Part shown: positions 53,364-61,983 of the stretch, in pieces
Layout: each line of letters starts with the position of its first letter
Numbering within the stretch: the stretch's first letter is position 1
Assembly (NCBI GenBank): GCA_963760225.1
Contig: CAVXCD010000002.1
Span: 310,001 to 374,000, forward strand
DNA: 64,000 nucleotides
Direction of reading: 5' to 3'
Source: 13-2-20CM-66-19 sp963760225
GTDB taxonomy: Bacteria > Pseudomonadota > Gammaproteobacteria > Steroidobacterales > Steroidobacteraceae
Made by a program: the position numbers and the translations under genes
Notes under the pieces: generated by a model
Told to the model about the DNA's origin: nothing
Database searches by the model: none
Seen by the model: the letters and a program-made list of their open reading frames with translations, nothing else

Positions 53364-53810
53364 GGAAGCAATTTGGGGGGTAATTTTCGGAAGCGAATTC
53401 ATAAACGTATGAATCCGTTAAAGTTACCTCTCGAGTTGGATTCCTCTCCCGGGCATTCTTTTCAATGACTTATACAGCATTATTGACGTTGTTTAACATC
53501 TAAGAAATTCTTAGCTCGCACGCGTGATGCTTGCGTCTGAGCGCGATCAAACACACTAAACGAATTCGCGAGCTCTCGCTCGAACGCCATGATTGCGAGC
53601 CGGCTCAAGCGCGAATGTCACGGTTCTCCAAAACCACACATCGCTACTCGAGTAGTGCAGCATTTTGCAGGCGCGCGCCAGCACCGTACGAGCGGCGCCC
53701 GATGCGGTCTGCATCTCTGTGGAGGAAGCCTGCGGAAGCCAAAAGAGACCTGCTCTCCGAGAACTTTGGAGATCGGTGGGAGGCGTCGCCTGAAGTAAGG
53801 CACCCAGACC
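53364..53810. other. AT-rich intergenic region with repeat fragment
   Basis: The first part (53368-53390, GCAATTTGGGGGGTAATTTT) matches the core of dispersed repeats A and B at about 19 of 22 positions. The following 53400-53520 segment is clearly AT-rich compared with the window. It holds a perfect palindrome CTAAGAA-A-TTCTTAG at 53500-53514. No gene is supported up to the ArsR stop. Confidence 0.5.
53368..53390 (+). repeat. Fragment of dispersed repeat core (copy C)
   Basis: GCAATTTGGGGGGTAATTTTCGG resembles GCAATTTAGGGGGTAATTCTGA in copies A and B. Only this core is conserved; the flanks differ. The shortness makes common origin likely but not certain. Confidence 0.4.
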
Positions 53811-54125
53811 TCACGGCTGAAACTTCATGATGGCCTTGAGCAGCCCGGGGAAGCGCGCGTTCACCTCATCCCAGCGCACGCAGTTGAGGTTTTCCACGCC
53901 TTGCTTTGTCGTCCGGATCAACCCGGCATCACGCAACGCTCGGAAGTGATGTGAAAGCGTGGACTTAGCCATTTCTGGACAGGGCGCCGCTGCCGAGCAC
54001 GACAGCGACCCGTGGCGACTCTCGAGCAGGTTCTTGAAGATCCTGAGCCGCATCGGATCGCTCAGCGCGCCGAGCACTGCTGCGAGCGTGATGTCCTCAG
54101 CGCCGGGATGCACGAAACGGGTCAT
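53811..54125 (-). CDS. ArsR-family winged helix regulator
   Basis: The 104-residue protein has the ArsR/SmtB-like winged helix: LAAVLGALSDPMRLRIFKNL, then SKSTLSHHFRALRDAGLI-type recognition helix (here AKSTLSHHFRALRDAGLIRT) and a wing reading TTKQGVENLNCVRW. Two cysteines (LSCSAAAPCPEM) precede the recognition helix, but not as a canonical metal ELCVC box. Start ATG 54125 was chosen; GTG 54161 is an alternative. It is divergent from an SDR gene with an 83-bp gap and probably controls it. Confidence 0.86.
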   Translation of the reverse strand: MTRFVHPGAEDITLAAVLGALSDPMRLRIFKNLLESRHGSLSCSAAAPCPEMAKSTLSHHFRALRDAGLIRTTKQGVENLNCVRWDEVNARFPGLLKAIMKFQP

Positions 54126-54208
54126 ATGCTCATTCTCACTCGATCTTTGCGCCTGGTTCACTTCTTCAATAATACTGAACCATTGTAATTAGAGCCAGGA
54201 GAATTACC

Positions 54209-54958
54209 GTGAAGAGACTCGAAGGCAAAGTGGCGGTGGTAACAGGTGGTAACAGTGGTATCGGCCTGGCGAGCGCCAAACGCTTGCACGAGGAAGGCGC
54301 GCGGGTAGTGATCACCGGACGCAATTCCAGGACCCTGGACGCGGCGGTGAGTGAGATCGGCCCCGGAACTGTTGCGTTGCAGTCCGACGCATCAAACCTC
54401 GAAGACATCGAGCGGCTGTTCTCGGTTGTCGAGTCCAAGTTCGGCAAGATTGACGTACTGTTCGCGAACGCTGGAATCGCCAAATTCGCGCCCTACTCTG
54501 CCTCGCAGGTAGCGCTGTTTGACGAGCTGTTCGCAACCAATGTAAAGGGAGTGTATTTCACGCTGCAGAAGGCGATCCCTCATCTAAATGCTGGGGCCTC
54601 CGTGATCCTCAATACCAGTGTCGTAGCCAGTAAGGGCACCGAGAATATGGGAATTTACGCGGCCACTAAGGCCGCCGTGCGTTCCTTTGCCCGCACGGCC
54701 GCCACCGAACTGAAGGAGCGGAACATTCGGGTCAATGCCGTGGCTCCAGGACCGATTGCCACACCCATTTTCGGGCGCAGCGGCCTGACCGAAGAGCAGA
54801 TCGACGGCTTCAAGGCGGGCATATCCTCTCGTGTCCCGCTGGGGCGGATCGGCCGCCCGGAAGAAATCGCAGGCGCGGTGGCGTTCCTCGCCTCTGATGA
54901 CGCCTCCTACATCACCGGGATTGAGCTCAACGTTGACGGGGGAATGGCAAACCTTTAA
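54209..54958 (+). CDS. Short-chain dehydrogenase/reductase (SDR)
   Basis: The 249-residue classical SDR has the NAD(P) motif TGGNSGIGLASAKRL (T-G-x3-G-x-G). The NAG motif is in LFANAGIAKF, the active-site Ser in NTSVVASKGT, the YxxxK catalytic pair in YAATKAAVRSFA, and it ends ITGIELNVDGG. It reduces or oxidises an unknown carbonyl/alcohol. Arg after the glycine motif (ITGRNSRT) suggests NADPH. It has a GGAGAA ribosome site and is divergent from the ArsR regulator. Similar pairs respond to electrophiles, but that is inference. Confidence 0.93.
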   Translation: MKRLEGKVAVVTGGNSGIGLASAKRLHEEGARVVITGRNSRTLDAAVSEIGPGTVALQSDASNLEDIERLFSVVESKFGKIDVLFANAGIAKFAPYSASQVALFDELFATNVKGVYFTLQKAIPHLNAGASVILNTSVVASKGTENMGIYAATKAAVRSFARTAATELKERNIRVNAVAPGPIATPIFGRSGLTEEQIDGFKAGISSRVPLGRIGRPEEIAGAVAFLASDDASYITGIELNVDGGMANL

Positions 54959-54966
54959 TCAGCTCC

Positions 54967-54982
54967 CATCCGTTTGCGGATG
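54967..54982 (+). terminator. Hairpin after SDR gene
   Basis: CATCCG-TTTG-CGGATG forms a perfect 6-bp stem with a 4-nt loop, 8 bp after the SDR stop. No T-run follows, so termination is uncertain. Confidence 0.35.
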
Positions 54983-55258
54983 CGAGGGGTAGCTACCGGC
55001 GCCGGCGGCGGATGACTAGTCCGAGAATCTTCTCCTGCCGACGTGTAGATTCGGCGTCAGTTGCCGAGCCACCACCTGTAGAACCGTTCACACGGCAGGG
55101 GCCACTGGTTCGATCCCAGGGAATGTCCGCAACGGGCCGCCTGCTGACGGCTAAGGCCGCAGGACTGGTTTTGGACCCTGAGAGGCCGTGGTGAGCGTCC
55201 GGTGTCGGGAACTGTAACAGGCGCTTCCCGGCCACAAGCAGGCAACGACGTGGCCAAA
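54983..55258. other. Degraded stretch between SDR gene and TetR fragment
   Basis: No gene is supported. It may include the broken 3' end of the TetR fragment that follows on the minus strand. A tRNA-like T-arm at 55103-55120 was examined and rejected. Short frames are not convincing. Confidence 0.4.
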
Positions 55259-55534
55259 CTAGTGCGCGAGCACGTCCTCATCGACAGTTTCTGGCAGATC
55301 TCCATCGACCTTTGCACGTCGGAACCTCTTGCGCAGGTCCGCCAGCCCAGCGGCGCGCTGCGCGGCGAACTCCGGCCGCAAGGGGTCATCGCCACAAGAC
55401 AAAGCCCCGTGCACCCACAAAAACGTCCCTGCCGACTGCGCCTTCGTCAGCAGGTCGACGACGCCGTAGAAGAGACGCTCCATCACCCGGCGAGCCGTCG
55501 GCTCTTTGAGAGCTTCGCTTAGGTACCGGGACTA
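55259..55534 (-). pseudogene. TetR-family regulator, C-terminal fragment
   Basis: The minus-strand frame reads YLSEALKEPTARRVMERLFY, GVVDLLTKAQSAG, VHGALSCGDDPLRPEFAAQR and then LRKRFRRAKVDGDLPETVDE, which is the ligand-binding half of a TetR/AcrR repressor. An in-frame TAG stands just upstream, and a premature TAG follows VLAH where the final helix should continue. The helix-turn-helix half is missing. The fragment meets an O-methyltransferase fragment within 20 bp. Confidence 0.6.
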
Positions 55535-55551
55535 TCCCCTGCCAACCCAGT

Positions 55552-55716
55552 GTTCAGGTCAGCCTGATCGACATGATCATGCTGATGTACTTTGGCGAGG
55601 CGCGTCAGCGCACCGTGGAAGAATATCGGAGCCTTTTCGATTCGACGCGCTTCTCGCTCACCCGGGTACTACCCACGGCAGGCGCCTTTAGCATCGTCGA
55701 AGCAGCGCTCGCCTGA
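55552..55716 (+). pseudogene. O-methyltransferase, C-terminal fragment
   Basis: The plus-strand frame reads SLIDMIMLMYFGEARQRTVE, EYRSLFDSTRFSLTRVLPT and AGAFSIVEAALA to a TGA. This is the usual end of family-2 (plant-like) O-methyltransferases, where LM...GRERT is followed by the AGF...PT..SV.E pattern. The N-terminal and SAM-binding parts are absent. It is a remnant meeting the TetR fragment at about 55535-55551. Confidence 0.55.
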
Positions 55717-55827
55717 CTCAACTCAGCGTCGATACGGATCGGCCATGAGCGTCCGTTCGCCCCGGGGCCGGTAGGCCAGAGCGCCGCGACACTTCTAGTG
55801 CATTGCCTGATAGTGCACCGATCCTTT

Positions 55828-57885
55828 TCAGTGGGAGAAGCTAGATCGCGCAAAGTTAGGTGTTGAATAGAAGTCCACGTGTCGAAAGCTGCGCACCTTT
55901 GCCGTTAGCGGCCGCGTCGGGGTCTCCCGCTTCACCCGTTGCTGCAGCGATTGGTATCGCGAATCGGACTCGATATTCCTGAAGCAAGCGATCCGATTCG
56001 GAAGAGTAGCGAACTCCCCCACGTGCTTCGCCGCAAACTTGCCGAGCCACTCTATCGCTTGATCCGCATCCTTGCGGCACGCATAGAACACCGCGATCTC
56101 ACCGGGGTCGTCCTCGGAATGTATCGACTGATACGCAGCGACTTCCCGGTCAGCCTCAGCTTTCCTTCCCGCTGCGTCCAATGCTATCGGCAGCGTCAAC
56201 TGTCGGTATTGTGGATCCGGCTCGCGTTCTGCCTCGGCAACCGCGGCAACCGGCTTATGTGCCGACAGTAGGACGTTCGCATACAGAGCATGCAGACTGG
56301 CGGTCGTAGGATTCAGTTGCACCGCCTTTTGGTATGCCATTTCCGCTTCCAATATACGACCAGACCGCCAGTACGAATCGCCCAGAGCTACGTAGTTCCA
56401 AGCATTTAGCGGATCCCGATCAACTGCGCGCTGCGCTAGTCGAAGCGCTTGGTTGAAACGGCCGGCATCCACCAAGAGCCAGGCGTAGGATCGCAACGCG
56501 TCGTCCCGCTCCGGGGCCACTTCGATGGCTCGATTGAATTCCGCCTCCGCGCCGGGCAAGTTGCCATCGCAGTATTGAAAAATCAGGCCCGCGGCGCGAT
56601 GGCCCTCTTCGAGGCGTGCGTTAAGCGTAAGAGCTTGAGTCGCCGCCGCGCGCGCTGCCGCGCACGCGACTACTGCGGGCGCCCCGTGCGTGTTGCCCTT
56701 ATAGAGAATTGCCATGGACAGTGACGCCCAAGCGTCGACGAATTGCGGATCTAGACTTAGCGCCGCGTGCAGTTGCTCGACAGCCGCATCGTAGTCATCC
56801 AAACCATTGTTTGTGATATTCGACAGCGCCCGCAAATACAGCGTGTAGGCCTCGATATTCTCGGTCGGTGCGACTCTCGGCGTGTAGTGATCGACAAGTG
56901 AGAGTTTCAGCGCCTGAATCACGGCCCCGGTTATTTCATCTTGGACCTTAAATAGATCGGTGAGAGGCCGGTCGAAGCTTCCGGACCAGACTTGGTAACC
57001 ATTGTCGACTCGCACGAGCTCTGTGGTAACCCGCAATGTGTTCCCCGACCCACTGACACTGCCTTCAAGCAAATACGCGACGCCGAGCGCCTTGGCGATC
57101 TCGGGAACGGTCGCCTGCTTGCCTTTGAAGTAGAAGGACGATGTTCTAGCTGGCACATGGAGTTGCGGGACCGTCGCCAGGCGATTGATAAGGTCTTCCG
57201 TCAAGCCGTCGGCGAAGTACCCCCGATCCTTCTTCTCGCTCATATCGACGAACGGCATGATCGCGATGGATGGTTTATAGATACCGGCCGCTGCGCTTGT
57301 TGTTTCGCTGCTTGATACGAAGAGTTGCTTCGCCGACCAGACTCTCTGCGCGAAGGGGTAACCTATCACCAGCCCTGCAACAACTGCCGCCGCGATCCAA
57401 GGCCAGCGGGCAGACACATTCGACCCGCGATCGGCGCTGGACGAGCTTTGCTCATCCGCAGTATCCGCCGGCGGTCTGGCCGGCATTACCCCTTCCAGCC
57501 GGGCATTGGCTGACCGCGTGTCGGCGCTGAGCGCGGTCACAGTCGCGACGATCCGGTACCCCCGACTTCTAACTCCGGCAACGTAACGGGCGCTGTGGAC
57601 GTCGTCGCCGAGCGCGGATCTCAGAAGTTTGACGCGTTGACTGATAGTCTCTGGGTTCACGACCGCGTGCGGCCACACGATATCCATCAGTCTGGGGACC
57701 GCAACTACGTTGGGCGCTGCTCGCACCAGCGCTACAAACAGATCGAAGGAGAGCCCAGGCAGCTTGAGCTCAACGCCAGCGCGCGTCACCCGCTGTCGCC
57801 CGAGGTCGACGACGAGATCGTCGACGCGGAACCGGGTAGGGTCGCCGGCGCCGGGGGGGCGATACGCGGCGTTCACATCATCCAC
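55828..57885 (-). CDS. CadC-like winged-helix / TolB-like / TPR regulator
   Basis: The 685-residue protein has an N-terminal OmpR/PhoB-type winged helix (RFRVDDLVVDLGRQRVTRAG ... ISQRVKLLRSALGDD, ending SRGYRIVATV, about 18-115). One membrane helix follows (WPWIAAAVVAGLVIGYPFA, about 155-173). The outer part has a TolB-like domain (SIAIMPFVDMSEKKDRGYF ... GSVSGSGNTLRVTTELVR) and about eight TPRs. This is the layout of ToxR/CadC membrane transcription factors with a large sensor. It shares its sensor module with the TIR proteins at 34527 and 39920. Target genes are unknown. Confidence 0.88.
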   Translation of the reverse strand: MDDVNAAYRPPGAGDPTRFRVDDLVVDLGRQRVTRAGVELKLPGLSFDLFVALVRAAPNVVAVPRLMDIVWPHAVVNPETISQRVKLLRSALGDDVHSARYVAGVRSRGYRIVATVTALSADTRSANARLEGVMPARPPADTADEQSSSSADRGSNVSARWPWIAAAVVAGLVIGYPFAQRVWSAKQLFVSSSETTSAAAGIYKPSIAIMPFVDMSEKKDRGYFADGLTEDLINRLATVPQLHVPARTSSFYFKGKQATVPEIAKALGVAYLLEGSVSGSGNTLRVTTELVRVDNGYQVWSGSFDRPLTDLFKVQDEITGAVIQALKLSLVDHYTPRVAPTENIEAYTLYLRALSNITNNGLDDYDAAVEQLHAALSLDPQFVDAWASLSMAILYKGNTHGAPAVVACAAARAAATQALTLNARLEEGHRAAGLIFQYCDGNLPGAEAEFNRAIEVAPERDDALRSYAWLLVDAGRFNQALRLAQRAVDRDPLNAWNYVALGDSYWRSGRILEAEMAYQKAVQLNPTTASLHALYANVLLSAHKPVAAVAEAEREPDPQYRQLTLPIALDAAGRKAEADREVAAYQSIHSEDDPGEIAVFYACRKDADQAIEWLGKFAAKHVGEFATLPNRIACFRNIESDSRYQSLQQRVKRETPTRPLTAKVRSFRHVDFYSTPNFARSSFSH

Positions 57886-58198
57886 GGTAACACCGTCTCG
57901 TTATTCGGCTTGCCGCCCGCGGAACGAGGGTCACGCAGAGTTTTAGTTAATCGGGCACATCGCTCGCGTGAGACCCGCCGATATCAGTATATCCCGATCG
58001 GCGTCGCGCTGCGTGCCACTCGCTTTCATGAATCTTCACGGGTTTTTACCGCTGGCTTCATGCACCAGTTGCGCTGGCGCGCGACTGTGGCAGCAGGGTT
58101 CTGCCTCCCTGACACCCAATAGATGGGCAGCGACACGGTCGCGGATTGGGGATGCTTGGCAGAGATCGGCAAGTAACTAATTTATAAGGAATGATTCT
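57886..58198. other. Divergent intergenic region
   Basis: The region lies between the CadC-like gene (minus) and a secreted protein gene (plus). An AT-rich stretch around 57940-57950 (TTTTAGTTAATC) could contain the minus-strand promoter, and the segment TAACTAATTTATAAGGAATG precedes the plus-strand gene. No gene is supported. Confidence 0.45.
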
Positions 58199-58723
58199 AT
58201 GAATAAAATTGCTATAGGAGCTGTGGGGGTCGCCGCGTTATCGCTGGGATTCACTGCACGTGCAGGCTGTGTGGATCCGAGAATCACAAGTCAACACACG
58301 GCCCCTTTTAACCTTAGTCTGGGGGCGATGCCGGCCCACGAGAACATCGTGGGAACCTGGCATGTGGTCTATCAGACCGATCCGAGTCCGAGCCCATCTG
58401 GCGAGGCCTTCATTCAGTGGCACAGTGACGGCACGGAATGGGAGAACATCAATTATCCCGTACTGGCTGGAAACATCTGTCTGGGTTCGTGGAAAACGGT
58501 CGATAAGTGGCACGTGTCTCGGAACCACTTCGGGTGGCTCTATAGCAACGGACTCCTCGCAGGCTACTTCAACGAGACCGAGACCGATGAACTGGCGTGG
58601 GACGGGAACTCGTATACCGGAACCAATGAAACGACACTCAATTTTTACCCGGTTCCGCCTGCTACAACGCCGACCGTGATTGTATTGACGGGAACGGCGA
58701 CGGGGACGCGGATCGCGCCTTAA
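58199..58723 (+). CDS. Secreted protein, function unknown
   Basis: The 174-residue protein has a clear signal peptide (MNKIAIGAVGVAALSLGFTA, cleavage near ARA-G). The mature part has two Cys (AGCVDP, GNICLG) and a lipocalin/beta-barrel-like pattern: NIVGTWHVVYQ near the start, SGEAFIQWHSDGTEWENINY, then GWLYSNGLLAGYFNETETDE. A good AAGGAA ribosome site precedes ATG 58199. No family was recognised. A strong hairpin follows the stop. Confidence 0.8.
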   Translation: MNKIAIGAVGVAALSLGFTARAGCVDPRITSQHTAPFNLSLGAMPAHENIVGTWHVVYQTDPSPSPSGEAFIQWHSDGTEWENINYPVLAGNICLGSWKTVDKWHVSRNHFGWLYSNGLLAGYFNETETDELAWDGNSYTGTNETTLNFYPVPPATTPTVIVLTGTATGTRIAP

Positions 58724-58751
58724 TTCTGGTTTAAGCGGCCGGCTTCGTGCT

Positions 58752-58780
58752 CCCGTCGTCCGAAATCCTCGGACGGCGGG
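58752..58780 (+). terminator. Strong hairpin after secreted protein gene
   Basis: CCCGTCGTCCGA pairs with TCGGACGGCGGG over 12 positions with one G-T wobble, around a 5-nt loop (AATCC). It begins 29 bp after the stop at 58723. The T-run is lacking, but stem strength and position support transcription termination or mRNA protection. Confidence 0.6.
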
Positions 58781-58808
58781 GGTATGGCTAGACTCATTCT
58801 TCACCTAT

Positions 58809-59966
58809 ATGCACGTTCGTTCCTCAGGCGAGTGGCGCTGTGGTCCCTTACGCCTCTTCGTTTCCGTCGAGAGCGGCTATCACATCTGGTCCGAGACCTA
58901 CGACCGGCAGCTCGAGGACGTCTTCGCCATTCAGGACGAGATCTCGAGGGCAATCGTCGATGCGCTCAAGCTCCGACTGGTCGACGGCAGGGCCGACCTG
59001 ATCGTGCCGACCACGAACATCGAGGCCTACAATCTCTACTTGAAAGGTCGATTCTTCTTCAACAGGTTCACCGACTCCGGCCTGCGCAAGGGACTCGACT
59101 TCTTCCAACAGGCGCTGATGCGCGATCCCGGGTTTGCGCGGGCGTTCGCGGGCATTGCGGACTGCTGGGCGGACCTCGGTGACAATTGGGTCGCTCCCGC
59201 CGACGCCTATCCGCGAGCGAAGGCCGCGGCGAGCCGTGCGCTGGAATACGACCCGGGTCTCGCCGATGCGATGACTTCGCTTGGCAAGGTGCTGTGCTGG
59301 TACGAGTGGGACTTCGCGTCCGCCGCGCGCCAACTGGAACGGGCAGTCAGCGCCAACCCAAGCCATGCCGAGGCGCATTACGTGCTTGGGAGCACCTTGC
59401 CGGCAATCGGCCGCTTGGACGAGGCGATCGAGGAGATGCGAAAAGCAATCATCCTGGATCCCTTGTCCGCCAAATTCAGCCGCTGGCTGGGGCGGTTTCT
59501 GCTGTATTCCTGTGATTACGCCGGCGCCATCGCGCAGAACCTGAAGTCGCTCGAACTGGACATGAGCAATTTCGAGTCCTACCTCGATATCGGTGCGGCT
59601 CACCTGGCGCTAGGCAATGCCGAGCAGGCGCTAATCTGGTGGCGCAAGGGGCAGGTGCTCGACTCCAGCGTCCGCTCGTATGATGCGTTCATCGTGCGCG
59701 CGCTCGCACCGCTCGGCAGGAACGAAGAGGCTGCTGAAATTCTCTCACGCCTGGCAGAGGAATCCCGGCATCAATACGTGCGGGCCGAAGCCCTCGCCAT
59801 GGGCTACGCGGCAATTGGTGATGCCGATAGGGCGTTCCTCTCATTGGAGCGAGCTTTCCAGGCGCGCTCCGCGGGCCTGATCTATCTCCTGATTGAGCCC
59901 GGCTACTTGCCATTGCGCAAGGACCCGCGCTTCGGCGAACTGGTCCAGCGGATCGGGCTGAGGTAA
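58809..59966 (+). pseudogene. TolB-TPR protein, 5'-truncated
   Basis: The frame gives 385 residues, but it enters the TolB-like domain in the middle: homology to paralogues begins at VESGYHIWSETYDRQLEDVF, and the preceding residues (MHVRSSGEWRCGPLRLF) are unrelated. The missing part would be the head (TIR or winged helix) and the first half of the TolB-like domain. TPR repeats then run to the normal end (LRKDPRFGELVQRIGLR). Absence of a ribosome site and of the N-terminal domains suggests a deletion junction near 58855. Expression of a shortened protein is possible but not supported. Confidence 0.6.
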
Positions 59967-60025
59967 GTCCCGATTGCCCGATCAAGGATTCATGAAGGCA
60001 CCCGCCGCCCTGCAGTCGTAACCCG

Positions 60026-61204
60026 TCAATGCGATGAGCCCGCCGTAGGCTGGGGTTGCGCTGGTAGTGCGGCCTGAGACTCCTTGTCCCAGGCCTTCGG
60101 AAAGAGAACTTCCGCGTTGCGCCGGTAGATCTTGTCGACGACCTCGCGCGGCAGCTGCAGCCCGTGGAATGAGGCCGCGAAGTCCGAAGAGTGCATGAGG
60201 TCGGAGGTCACGAGGAACTGCCAGTCCTGAAGCCACCCGCCGTGCACGTCCTTGACGGCGCCTGGGTCGGAGTCGAGCGGGCCATAAGCATCGTCGCTGC
60301 CGTAGAGGATGCGGTCCTGGTAGCGGATGAGGAAGCGTCGCACCTTGCCAGGATTCGTGGTGGCCTGGTACTCGAGGTGCACCAGACGTGCCGCCACATC
60401 TACGCGCGCGTGCGGAAAGTGATCCAGGAACCCGGCCACCTTGTCCACGTCCCACTCGAGCGAGGCTAAGTGCACCGAGTCGAAGCGCAGCACCGGATGC
60501 GCCTCCAGCATCCGGTCACGGGCGGCGAGAATGGTGTCGTGCGAGGGCATGTCCGGGTGCTGGTACATGTAGTACTGCGGGTGCTCACGGAAGTAGTCCC
60601 GATCCCCGCGCACGGTCATCTTCTCCAGGGGCAGCCAGCAGTTGAGCGGCTCCGCCTGGTGTCCGAGCAGCACGATGTGGTGACTCTGCAGGTGCGCGAT
60701 GACCGGCTCGATACGTGCGTCATCGGGCATCACGTAGTGACCGTCGGCATCGCGCAGCGTCATGCCGATGTTCTTCCAGATCTTGACGCCCGCCGCACCC
60801 TGCGCCACATCGGCATCGATACGCTGTATGACCCGGTTGCTCCAGCCTGGTGAGCCAAAGTCCGCCACCGAGAAGGTCGTGGCGAACGCGACGCGTCCGG
60901 GATAGCGCTGGCGGAGTGATATCGCATCGCGCAGCTGCTCGGAAATGGGCGGGTAATCGGGATAATCCACGTCGATGGTCAGGATGCGGAAATTGTCCGC
61001 TATCGCCTGCGCCATGAAGCGATCCGCCACGCCGTGCACGTGCACGTGCGCGTCGATCTTCGCGACGTGCGGGAAGTCCTCCAGCGTGTAGTGGGTTTCG
61101 GCGCCCGGCTTGTCTGTCGCGGCGCCGGCGGCCGCGGCCACGGCCATGGCCATGGCGAGCAGCAGCGCGAGCGAGCAGCCGGCTTGCGTGCGCCTCGCGC
61201 TCAC
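60026..61204 (-). CDS. Exported amidohydrolase-family protein
   Basis: The 392-residue protein has a signal peptide (SLALLLAMAMAVAAAAGAA). The metal-dependent hydrolase barrel shows HxH in KIDAHVHVHG, later VVLLGHQAEPLNCW, FDSVHLASLEWD and LYGSDDAYG with the final Asp. It probably hydrolyses or decarboxylates a substrate in the periplasm. Start GTG 61204 overlaps the DeoR stop (GTGA), so it is cotranscribed with the regulator and the alpha-galactosidase. A role on a sugar lactone or glycoside product is inferred from context. Confidence 0.87.
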   Translation of the reverse strand: MSARRTQAGCSLALLLAMAMAVAAAAGAATDKPGAETHYTLEDFPHVAKIDAHVHVHGVADRFMAQAIADNFRILTIDVDYPDYPPISEQLRDAISLRQRYPGRVAFATTFSVADFGSPGWSNRVIQRIDADVAQGAAGVKIWKNIGMTLRDADGHYVMPDDARIEPVIAHLQSHHIVLLGHQAEPLNCWLPLEKMTVRGDRDYFREHPQYYMYQHPDMPSHDTILAARDRMLEAHPVLRFDSVHLASLEWDVDKVAGFLDHFPHARVDVAARLVHLEYQATTNPGKVRRFLIRYQDRILYGSDDAYGPLDSDPGAVKDVHGGWLQDWQFLVTSDLMHSSDFAASFHGLQLPREVVDKIYRRNAEVLFPKAWDKESQAALPAQPQPTAGSSH

Positions 61205-61983
61205 ACCAGCCGCACCTCGACGCCGCGCTGGCGCAGCTGATCGATGGCTTCGGCCGGTGCGTCCCGGTCGGTAATCAGCATGTGCAGCTGCTCCACGCGT
61301 GCAATCAGCGAGATATTGCGACGCGTGAACTTGGAGGAGTCCGCGACCACGACCACCTGGCGGGACATGGCGATCATCTTGGCGTTGAGTTCCGCTTCCC
61401 CGACGTGCGGGGTCATGACGCCGATCTGCGGGTCCACGCCGTCCGCGCCCAGGTACAGCCGGTCGGCCGTGAGCGTCCCGAGCGCGGCTTCCGCCATGGG
61501 ACCGGATAGGGAGTTGGACTCGCGGCGCAGGATGCCGCCCGGCATGATGAGCCGCACCGAGGGAATATCAATGAGGAGCGCGGCGATATTGAGCGCGTTG
61601 GTGATGACGTTGATCGACTTGAGTTCCAGCGCGCGGATGCGGCGGGCGATCTCAGCGGTCGTGGTGCCGGAGTCGAGGATGATCGTCTCGCCATCGCGGA
61701 TCAACCGCGCGGCGGCTTCGGCAATACGCAGCTTCTCGGCATGATGCTGCAGCTGCTTGACGTTGAGCGGCTGATCGCCCTCCGGCATGCTGAGCGCTCC
61801 GCCATGGGTGCGCGTCAGCGCGCCATCCGACTCGAGCAGGGTCAGATCCGCGCGGATCGTGACCTCGGACGTACCGAAGCGCGCCGCAAGCGCGTCCACC
61901 CGAACGCTGCCTTCCACACGCAGCAGCTCGCAGATGCGCCGCCTGCGCTCACCGACCAGAAGACCCCGCTCGCCGGCAGACAT
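61201..61983 (-). CDS. DeoR/GlpR-family transcriptional regulator
   Basis: The 260-residue protein has an N-terminal DeoR helix-turn-helix (RRRICELLRVEGSVRVDALA ... FGTSEVTIRADLTLLE, about 13-60). The C-terminal sugar-phosphate sensor domain shows ETIILDSGTTTAEIARRI, NVITNALNIA and GADGVDPQIGVMT. It should respond to a phosphorylated sugar made by catabolism and control the surrounding operon. Its ATG shares a base with the alpha-galactosidase stop (TGATG). It lies between two enzyme genes on the same strand. Confidence 0.92.
   Translation of the reverse strand: MSAGERGLLVGERRRRICELLRVEGSVRVDALAARFGTSEVTIRADLTLLESDGALTRTHGGALSMPEGDQPLNVKQLQHHAEKLRIAEAAARLIRDGETIILDSGTTTAEIARRIRALELKSINVITNALNIAALLIDIPSVRLIMPGGILRRESNSLSGPMAEAALGTLTADRLYLGADGVDPQIGVMTPHVGEAELNAKMIAMSRQVVVVADSSKFTRRNISLIARVEQLHMLITDRDAPAEAIDQLRQRGVEVRLV

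Noticed and set aside
55103..55120. tRNA-like T-arm (CTGG-TTCGATC-CCAG)
   Set aside because: Only the T-arm-like stem fits; no acceptor stem, D-arm or proper anticodon arm could be paired around it.
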